Part shown: one piece after another, positions 23,446-29,065 of the stretch
Layout of the letters: every line of letters starts with the position of its first letter
Numbering within the stretch: position 1 is the stretch's first letter
DNA from: JAEZFI01 sp044508215
GTDB lineage: Bacteria > Actinomycetota > Acidimicrobiia > Acidimicrobiales > Microtrichaceae
Length of the DNA: 30,587 nucleotides
Reading direction: 5' to 3'
NCBI GenBank assembly: GCA_044508215.1
Contig: JBIQID010000020.1
Span: 1-30,587, forward strand
Program-made: the position numbers and the translations under genes
The notes under the pieces: model-generated
Told to the model about the DNA's origin: nothing
Database searches by the model: none
Seen by the model: only the letters and a program-made list of their open reading frames with translations

Positions 23446-23468
23446 GGAACCCGCCCCGATTGCTTGAG
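23441..23468 (-). promoter_or_regulatory. candidate sigma28-like promoter of the HDOD gene
   Basis: Read leftward, CTCAA (23468-23464) is followed by 16 bases and CCCGATC (23447-23441). The pattern matches those upstream of flagellin and fliD in this window and is close to the general sigma28 form TAAA-N15-GCCGATAA. Transcription would start near 23434, giving a leader of about 65 bases. Confidence 0.5.
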
Positions 23469-23501
23469 AAGACAACCGGGTGGATCCGTGGGCGATCTGG
23501 G

Positions 23502-24092
23502 TCAGCCCTCCGGCGAGCCGCCACCGTCCGCCGGGGGAGCCGGCGGCGCCTCGGTGGTGGGCGGAGAAGTGGGCGCCACGGTGGGCGGTGCCGTGGTCGG
23601 CGGCGCCGGTCGCGGCGCCCTGGGGGCGGCGGCGGTGGTGGGCGGCGCGGAGGGCGGCAGGGGAGCAGCCGGGGACGCCGGCAGGTGGAACGCGGGCTCC
23701 GGCGTGGCGGGCGGAGCCGCCGGCGCGGGCGTCGAGCTGCGCCGGACGCGCCGGCCCTGGACCGCCGGCTCGTCCACCGGGGGCGCCACCGTGGTCGTGG
23801 GCGCCTCGGTGGTCGGAGCGGGGGCGGCGGTGGTCGTGGGCGCCGCGGTCGTGGTGCTGGACGTGGTGGTGGAGCTGGGCGCCGGCTCTTGGACCTGCGG
23901 CCGCTCGTCGTTGGCCGAGAGCACGTACGCCGGCTCCCCGCCGCCCAGGGACGAGCCCACCCAGGCGAGCGCGGCGACGGCGGCCAGGCCCGCCGCGGCC
24001 ACCTTGGCGGCGCGCCGGACGTCGCGGGGACGGGGAGGGGCTCCCACGCGGATCACCACGATCTCGGTCGGCTCGGTGGGCTGCTCAGGCAC
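23502..24092 (-). CDS. single-span membrane protein with Pro/Thr/Ala-rich outer region, last gene of flagellar operon
   Basis: A 196-residue protein of unknown function. A charged cytoplasmic N-terminus of about 27 residues (IVVIRVGAPPRPRDVRR) is followed by one membrane span (about residues 28-50, VAAAGLAAVAALAWVGSSL). The rest, about 145 residues, is low-complexity Pro, Thr, Ala and Ser, with runs such as TTTSSTTTAAPTTTAAPAP, predicted to lie outside and perhaps span the cell wall. The GTG start at 24092 overlaps the sigma-factor stop by 8 bp, so it is translated from the flagellar operon message. The topology resembles membrane anti-sigma factors or wall spacers, but no known domain is visible. 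Its link to sigma28 control is a hypothesis only. Confidence 0.75.
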   Translation of the reverse strand: MPEQPTEPTEIVVIRVGAPPRPRDVRRAAKVAAAGLAAVAALAWVGSSLGGGEPAYVLSANDERPQVQEPAPSSTTTSSTTTAAPTTTAAPAPTTEAPTTTVAPPVDEPAVQGRRVRRSSTPAPAAPPATPEPAFHLPASPAAPLPPSAPPTTAAAPRAPRPAPPTTAPPTVAPTSPPTTEAPPAPPADGGGSPEG

Positions 24093-25058
24093 TGCGCGTC
24101 TGCTCCGATCCCGGTTGCTCGCCGGCTGCCGCCGGAGCGCTCAGGTACACGCGGCCGGCGAGGCGGGCACGCCAGTCGCTGTGGCGGGCGANNNNNNNNN
24201 NNNNNNNNNNNNNNNNNNNNNNNNNNNNNNNNNNNNNNNNNNNNNNNNNNNNNNNNNNNNNNNNNNNNNNNNNNNNNNNNNNNNNNNNNNNGCGCTCAGG
24301 TACACGCGGCCGGCGAGGCGGGCACGCCAGTCGCTGTGGCGGGCGACGGATGCGGCGAACTGCGCCTGACGGATCTCGACCCGCCCCTTGGGGCGCTCGA
24401 CGGGCAGCTCGTGTGCCGCCTCGTCGTGGAACTGGCTGTCGAGCCCGTGGCGGAGCACCTCGATCGCGTGCGACCGGAGCTGCGACACCCGCGACGGCGT
24501 GACGCCGAGCGTCTCGGCGAGCTCGTCGAGCGGGCGGCCCTCGAGGTAGTGGCCCACCACGATCAGGCGGAGGCGCTCCGGCAGGCTGTCGAGGGCGGCC
24601 CTCAGGTAGCCGTGGAGCTCGCGGTTCTCGAGCACCTCCTCGGCCGTGGGGGTGGTGCGGTCGGCGACGCGGTCGGAGATCCCGCCGCCGTCGCCCGCCG
24701 GCTCGTCGAGCGACGACAGCCGGCCGCGGGTGGCCACGCTGCGCTCCACCTGCTCGTCGGTCCGGGCCCGCTCTCGCTCTGATCGCGGCACCCAGTCGTG
24801 GCGGCGGAGGTGGTCCAGCACCGACCCGCGGATGCGCCGGGCGGCATAGGGGGCGAACGGCACGCCCCGGTCGAGGTCGAACCCCGAGGCGGCCTCCGTG
24901 AGGCCCAACCGGCCGGCGGACATCAGCTCGCTGCGGTCCACGTGGGCCGGGAACGACGACGCGACGCGGCGCACCACGTGCTCGACCAGCGGCACGTGCT
25001 GCGCGATCAGCTGGGCGCGGTCGGCGTCCATCCGGGGGGTCGGCGTCGTCACGGTCAT
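24085..25058 (-). CDS. fliA: RNA polymerase sigma factor of the FliA/WhiG (sigma28) family, interrupted by an artificial gap
   Basis: With one copy of the duplicated 55 bases and the N run removed, this is a continuous 819-base frame of 272 residues. Region 2 contains HVPLVEHVVRRVASSFP, GRLGLTEAASGFDLDRGVPF, YAARRIRGSVLDHLRR and DWVPRSERERA, all characteristic of FliA/WhiG. Region 4 contains LPERLRLIVVGHYLEGRPL and LAETLGVTPSRVSQLRSHAI, the DNA-binding helix-turn-helix. A C-terminal extension of about 55 residues follows, rich in charged residues and ending GSEQTRSA. The ATG at 25058 overlaps the flgL stop as ATGA; the stop (24085-24087) overlaps the next gene by 8 bp. It should direct late flagellar genes, here fliC, fliD and the HDOD gene. 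The operon also encodes its own chaperone and hook proteins. Confidence 0.92.
24192..24291. other. assembly gap 3 (100 N), artificial
   Basis: The 55 bases at 24137-24191 are repeated exactly at 24292-24346, as at gap 2. Merging the copies restores an in-frame end for the sigma-factor gene, which supports a k-mer overlap artefact with no missing sequence. Confidence 0.95.
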
Positions 25059-25649
25059 CGGATGAAGTCGAGGAGGCTCTTCTGCACGACCTGCGCGGTC
25101 ACCGCCAGCGCGGCCTCGTACGCGGCGGTCCGGCTCTTCCACAGCACCGCGGCCTCGGCGTAGTCGACGTCCTCCAGCTCGGAGATCGCTGCACGCAGCT
25201 GGTCGTCGAGCACCGCAGCCGAGCTGCGCAGGTCGTCGATCTGCACCATCCGCGCGCCCAGCTCGACCTGGACCACCTCGACGCGGTCCATGGCGCCGTC
25301 GATGAGCGTGAGCCCGGTCCCCATCGCCTCGGTGTCGTTCGATTCGACGGCCACGGCGAGGGCCTCGAGCTGCTGGAAGATGTCACCTGCAAGCGGGTCG
25401 AGCGGGTCGTTGGTGCCGAACAGGTCGGGCCCGGTCCGCGAGACCGACATGGTCACGCCGACCGACACGGGGATCGTCACCTCGCCGGTGTCGCCCACGT
25501 AGGTGCCGTCNNNNNNNNNNNNNNNNNNNNNNNNNNNNNNNNNNNNNNNNNNNNNNNNNNNNNNNNNNNNNNNNNNNNNNNNNNNNNNNNNNNNNNNNNN
25601 NNNNNNNNNNGAGCGCCGGCCCGGTGGCGAAGGTTGCGATGCGGCTCAT
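25055..25649 (-). CDS. flgL: flagellar hook-filament junction protein FlgL, middle lost in gap
   Basis: The start (13 residues, MSRIATFATGPAL) and the last 151 residues are visible around a true gap. The C-terminal part contains TYVGDTGEVTIPVSVGV, the conserved flagellin-like segment, then a long helix (AVESNDTEAMGTGLTLIDGA) and the terminal coiled coil ending VVQKSLLDFIR, the D0 domain typical of FlgL. FlgL is the junction protein between FlgK and the flagellin filament, exported through the flagellar type III apparatus. FlgL is usually about 300 residues, so about 130 residues (roughly 400 bases) should be missing, more than the 100 N. The ATG at 25649 overlaps the flgK stop as ATGA, and the stop overlaps the sigma-factor ATG likewise. 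Confidence 0.9.
25511..25610. other. assembly gap 4 (100 N) inside flgL
   Basis: A placeholder of 100 N. Its edges share no sequence. From the usual length of FlgL the true gap is probably about 400 bp. Confidence 0.97.
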
Positions 25650-27061
25650 CGGCCCACGACTCCTGTCCGGTTGATCAGTTGGTCGAGCATCTCGTCGGCA
25701 GCGGTGAGCATCCGCGCCGCCGCCTCGTAGGCCCGCTGGCTGGCAACCAGCGCGGTGAGCTCCTCGTCGAGGTTCACGCCGGTCATCGACCGGCGCTCCT
25801 GTTGGAGCTGGGCGGAGATCCGGTGCTCGATGGCGGCACTGCTCGCTGCGGTCTGGGCCTCCACGCCGAGGCGGCCGACCAGGTTCCGGAACAACGAGTC
25901 GGGCCCGTCGACGCGGTCGGCGATGGCGCCGAGCTGGTGGCCGAGCGCACCGCCGAGGTCGCCCTCCGCTGCGCCCGCCAGCGCGATCCGCGACGGCTGG
26001 CCGGCCACGTCGGCCGACACGGCGATCGTGGCCGCCGTGGTGCCGGCGGGATCGAAGAAGTTCAGGCCGACGTCCGCGATCGGGTCCAGGCCGTGGCCCG
26101 TCACGTGGAGGTCGTTCACCGCGGTCACCAGCGAGGCCGCCACTGCGTCCAGCTGCGCGAGGGCGGTCGGGACCACGCGGCCCATCCCGTCGAGGTCGGC
26201 GGCGAGGCTGCCACCCAGCGACTGCACGGGGTAGCCGTCGCCCGCCCACTGGAGGCCTATCTGCTGGAACGGCAGCGCGTCGTGCGGCGGGTCGAGCGGG
26301 CCGCCGATGGTCACGGCGAGCCCCTCGGTGCGGGTGCCGCGGACGAGCGTCTTGCCACCCAGGAACACGGTGACCGAGCCGTCGTCCTCGGCCCTCGTGG
26401 TCGCACCGGTCGTGGAGACGACCCGGTCGACGAGGAGGTCCCGCTGGTCCTGGAGGTCGCCGGCGTCGACGCCGGCGGCCTGGGCGGCCACGATCGCGCC
26501 GTTGAGCGAGGCGATCTCGGCGATGTCCTGGTTGAGCTGCGCCACCGCCACCTGCGTGTCGGCGTGCAGCTGGGAGCGGTACCCGGTGAGCGACTCGGCA
26601 GCCGATCGGAGGGAGTTGGCGAGGGTCGAGGCCCGGGCGAGCACCGACGCCCTGGTGGCGAGGTCGCCCGGTCGGGTCGCCGCTTCGGTGAACGCGGCCC
26701 ACAGCGACGACATCTGCGCCGAGATGCCGGTCTCGGAGGGTTCGGGGATCAGGACCTCCACCTGCTGGTAGATCGCTGCGAGCCGGGTCGCGGTGCCGGC
26801 GGTGTCCAGCTGGCGGCGGACCCGCATGTCGACGAAGTCCTCGCGCATCCGCGTGATCCCGGCGACGTCCACGCCGTTCCCGCTGCCCGTCGGCTTCGAC
26901 CAGATGCTGCCGGTGGAGATGAGGCCCGCCGGATCCAGCTCGACGCGACGGCGGGTGTAGCCGTCGGTGTTCGCGTTCGCGACGTTGTGGCCGATCATCT
27001 CCATCGCACGGCGCTGGGCGCGGAGCGAGGTGAGCGCGGTGTTCAGCGCGGAGAAGCTCAC
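25646..27061 (-). CDS. flgK: flagellar hook-associated protein FlgK
   Basis: A 471-residue protein, shorter than the enterobacterial FlgK (about 547). The N-terminus SALNTALTSLRAQRRAMEMI, followed by GHNVANANTDGYTRRRVEL, is the rod/hook/filament-protein signature. The middle has AVAQLNQDIAEIASLNGAI, with DLQDQRDLLVDRV soon after, as in FlgK; the C-terminus has SQRAYEAAARMLTAADEMLD, the D0 helix. FlgK forms the first junction ring between hook and filament outside the cell. The start is GTG at 27061, 1 bp after the flgN stop, so it is coupled to its chaperone gene. Its stop overlaps the flgL start as ATGA. The short length is due to a small variable middle domain. Confidence 0.95.
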   Translation of the reverse strand: MSFSALNTALTSLRAQRRAMEMIGHNVANANTDGYTRRRVELDPAGLISTGSIWSKPTGSGNGVDVAGITRMREDFVDMRVRRQLDTAGTATRLAAIYQQVEVLIPEPSETGISAQMSSLWAAFTEAATRPGDLATRASVLARASTLANSLRSAAESLTGYRSQLHADTQVAVAQLNQDIAEIASLNGAIVAAQAAGVDAGDLQDQRDLLVDRVVSTTGATTRAEDDGSVTVFLGGKTLVRGTRTEGLAVTIGGPLDPPHDALPFQQIGLQWAGDGYPVQSLGGSLAADLDGMGRVVPTALAQLDAVAASLVTAVNDLHVTGHGLDPIADVGLNFFDPAGTTAATIAVSADVAGQPSRIALAGAAEGDLGGALGHQLGAIADRVDGPDSLFRNLVGRLGVEAQTAASSAAIEHRISAQLQQERRSMTGVNLDEELTALVASQRAYEAAARMLTAADEMLDQLINRTGVVGR

Positions 27062-27062
27062 G

Positions 27063-27566
27063 TCAGGCGTCCCGGTCCACGAGGGTGGGGGGCAGGTCCA
27101 GCCCGCTGCGCCCGCCGTCCCGGCCGTAGGCGGAGACGGGCTCGGCTCCCAGCGTGGCGAAGGCGAGGCGGCTCTCCTCGGCGCCCCGGGCGGCGAGCGC
27201 CCGGTTCTGGCCGGCCAGCTCCTCGGTCTCGGCGACGATCCGCAGCAGCTCGGCCTGGTGGTCGGCCAGCGCGTAGGCCCACGGGTCGGGCGCGGCCTCG
27301 ATCAGGTCGCGCAGGGCGGCTCCCACCGGCAGGTCGAGGTGCACCGCGCACTCCGCCACGACGCCGAGGCGCTCGTCCTCCAAGCGGCGGATCTCGTCGA
27401 GCGCTGCCTCGACGTCGGCCACCGCCAGGTGCAGGCGGTCCTTGCGGCCGCTCGTCATGATCAGCTGCTGCACCTCCAGCCGGTACTGCAGCGTTCCGAT
27501 CAGCTCACGCTGCCGCCAGAGGAGGCGCGTCAGCTCGGCCAGGTGGCCGTTTCCGTCGGGTCCCAT
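27063..27566 (-). CDS. flgN: FlgN-like export chaperone for FlgK/FlgL
   Basis: A 167-residue, mostly helical protein whose position and character fit FlgN, the cytoplasmic chaperone that binds the C-termini of FlgK and FlgL before export. Seen are LTRLLWRQRELIGTLQYRLE, helix-rich segments rich in Leu, Glu and Arg, and LAVADVEAALDEIRRLEDER. A disordered, Pro/Gly-rich tail ends in PPTLVDRDA. FlgN sequences diverge strongly, so the call rests on length, helicity and the flgK gene placed 1 bp downstream. The ATG at 27566 has GGAG about 6 bases upstream. It is the first gene of the leftward operon. Confidence 0.8.
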   Translation of the reverse strand: MGPDGNGHLAELTRLLWRQRELIGTLQYRLEVQQLIMTSGRKDRLHLAVADVEAALDEIRRLEDERLGVVAECAVHLDLPVGAALRDLIEAAPDPWAYALADHQAELLRIVAETEELAGQNRALAARGAEESRLAFATLGAEPVSAYGRDGGRSGLDLPPTLVDRDA

Positions 27567-27575
27567 GTCGTCTCC

Positions 27576-27601
27576 ATCGGCCGGTGGGCCGCGGATCTGA
27601 G
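27576..27601 (-). promoter_or_regulatory. possible sigma28-like promoter of the flgN operon
   Basis: Read leftward, CTCA (27601-27598), 16 bases, then GCCGATGG (27581-27574). It fits the pattern seen at fliC, fliD and HDOD, but its -10 overlaps the GGAG ribosome site and would give a start within about 1 base of the ATG. Either the message is leaderless or the match is chance. Confidence 0.3.
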
Positions 27602-27619
27602 GCGCGATGGGGCGAACGG

Positions 27620-27706
27620 CTCATTCCGGCGCAAATCGGAGGGAAAGCCTCATCCCGGCACCCGAACCGGCCGATTGCTCAGCTGTCCACCCCCTCGGGA
27701 CCCCCC
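27620..27706 (+). repeat. CTCA triplet at exact 29-bp period in the flagellin leader
   Basis: CTCA begins at 27620, 27649 and 27678, exactly 29 bases apart. The first two copies extend to CTCATYCCGGCRC (11 of 13 identical). Between them lies an AAATCGGAGGGAAAG stretch. The second CTCA is the proposed -35 of flagellin. Confidence 0.45.
27649..27676 (+). promoter_or_regulatory. candidate sigma28-like promoter of flagellin
   Basis: CTCAT at 27649-27653, 16 bases, then GCCGATT at 27670-27676. The -10 matches six of the first seven positions of the classic sigma28 GCCGATAA. Transcription would start near 27684, giving a leader of about 95 bases before the GTG at 27779. Confidence 0.5.
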
Positions 27707-27778
27707 GGCGGTTGGACCGGACGCCAGGACGGCGGCCGCTCAACACCTGCATCCAGCAGTTCACGGAGGAGTATCCGG

Positions 27779-28966
27779 GTGCGCATCAACCAGAACATCA
27801 TGGCGTTCAACGCCTACCGCAACCTGTCGACGACGAACTCGTCGATGGCGAAGAGCCTGGAGAAGCTCTCTTCCGGGTTCCGCATCAACCGGGCAGCGGA
27901 CGACGCCGCCGGGCTGGTGATCAGCCAGGGCCTGCGTGCCCAGGTGTCGGGCCTCCGTCAGGCCACCCGCAACGCCCAGGACGGCATCTCGGTCGTCCAG
28001 ACGGCGGAAGGTGCGCTCAACGAGGTGCACAACATGCTGAACCGCATGCGGGAGCTGGCGGTCCAGGCGGCCAACACGGCCACCAACGACCAGACGGCCC
28101 GCACTGCGGCCAACCAGGAGATGACGGCCCTCCGCGAGGAGATCGACCGCATCGCCACGGCCACCACGTTCGGCACCATGAAGCTGCTCGACGGCTCGTT
28201 CGGCAAGACCGCCACCGAGCTCACCGGCTTCGACGCCGACAACTCGATCACCGTCGCCTCTGGTGACACGATCAACGTGACGGTCACCGGTGGCAGCGGC
28301 GCCGTCAGCGTGGCACTCAGCGCGGGCACGTTCACCGGCTCGCAGTTCGCTTCGATGGTCGAGGGCGCCATCCGCGGTGCCCTCAACGGCACCGGTGACG
28401 CCGTCGACGCCGCGGCTGCGGCGAGCCTCTCGGTGACCGCCGAGACCGTCGGCGCCGGCTCCGCCATCACCATCTCGAACCTCGGTTCGGCGGCCGTCGC
28501 GGTCGCGGACGGCACCGGTACGCCGCTCGCCGACCTCGACGTGGACCCGATCGGCACCCTCGCCGCAGCGTCCGGCACGGGTGGTCGCTTCCAGGTCGGT
28601 GCCTACGTCCTCGACACGATCGACGTGAGCATCGACGCGGTGAGCGCTGAAGGCCTCGAGATCGACTCGCTGGACCTGATCAACGACGCTTCGGCCGCCA
28701 TCACGGCGATCGACGCCGCGATCAACGCCGTGTCGACCAGCCGAGGCAACCTCGGTGCCATCCAGAACCGGTTCGAGTCGACCATCGCCAACCTCCAGGT
28801 CTCGACCGAGAACCTGGCGGCCTCCGAGTCCCGGATCCGTGACACGGACATGGCGCTCGAGATGACGAACTACACCCGGAACCAGATCCTCCAGCAGGCC
28901 GGCACGGCGATGCTGGGCCAGGCGAACCAGATCCCGCAGTCCGTGCTGCGGCTCATCATGGGCTAG
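27779..28966 (+). CDS. fliC: flagellin
   Basis: A 395-residue flagellin. The N-terminal D0/D1 region begins MRINQNIMAFNAYRNLS, continues with LSSGFRINRAADDAAGLVIS, and ends near residue 145 with TFGTMKLLDGSFG. Residues of about 145-285 are the variable outer domain, rich in Ala, Gly, Thr and Val. The C-terminal D1/D0 region holds RFQVGAYVLDTIDVSIDAV, then NLAASESRIRDTDMALEMT and the closing LGQANQIPQSVLRLIMG. Flagellin is exported and polymerises into the filament. The start is GTG at 27779, with GGAGGAG at 27765-27771 and 7 bases of spacing. It is divergent from the flgN operon, which supplies its junction proteins and sigma factor, and is followed by fliD. Confidence 0.97.
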   Translation: MRINQNIMAFNAYRNLSTTNSSMAKSLEKLSSGFRINRAADDAAGLVISQGLRAQVSGLRQATRNAQDGISVVQTAEGALNEVHNMLNRMRELAVQAANTATNDQTARTAANQEMTALREEIDRIATATTFGTMKLLDGSFGKTATELTGFDADNSITVASGDTINVTVTGGSGAVSVALSAGTFTGSQFASMVEGAIRGALNGTGDAVDAAAAASLSVTAETVGAGSAITISNLGSAAVAVADGTGTPLADLDVDPIGTLAAASGTGGRFQVGAYVLDTIDVSIDAVSAEGLEIDSLDLINDASAAITAIDAAINAVSTSRGNLGAIQNRFESTIANLQVSTENLAASESRIRDTDMALEMTNYTRNQILQQAGTAMLGQANQIPQSVLRLIMG

Positions 28967-28978
28967 CCGGAACCGATC
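28952..28978 (+). promoter_or_regulatory. candidate sigma28-like promoter of fliD
   Basis: CTCAT at 28952-28956, within the last codons of flagellin, then 15 bases and ACCGATC at 28972-28978. The layout equals that upstream of flagellin to within one base. The stem-loop at 28996-29034 would lie in the fliD leader. Confidence 0.45.
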
Positions 28979-28995
28979 AGTTCCTGAACCACTGC

Positions 28996-29034
28996 GAGGA
29001 GGCGGCCCGGGTGACCCACCCGGCCCGCTGCCTC
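28996..29034 (+). terminator. long stem-loop between flagellin and fliD
   Basis: Four outer pairs (GAGG/CCTC), five middle pairs (GGCGG with CCGCT, one G-T) and a perfect 7-bp inner stem CCGGGTG/CACCCGG around an ACC loop, interrupted by two single mismatches. No T-tract follows. It could attenuate read-through from the abundant flagellin message or protect its 3' end. Confidence 0.55.
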
Positions 29035-29065
29035 GATGAACCACCTTCGGAGGAGCGGAGCAACG

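Noticed and set aside
27601..27778. Riboswitch (for example c-di-GMP type) in the flagellin leader
   Set aside because: The GCAAATCGGAGGGAAAGCC stretch recalls parts of GEMM-type sequences, but I could not build the required paired architecture. The promoter and 29-bp period explain the region better.
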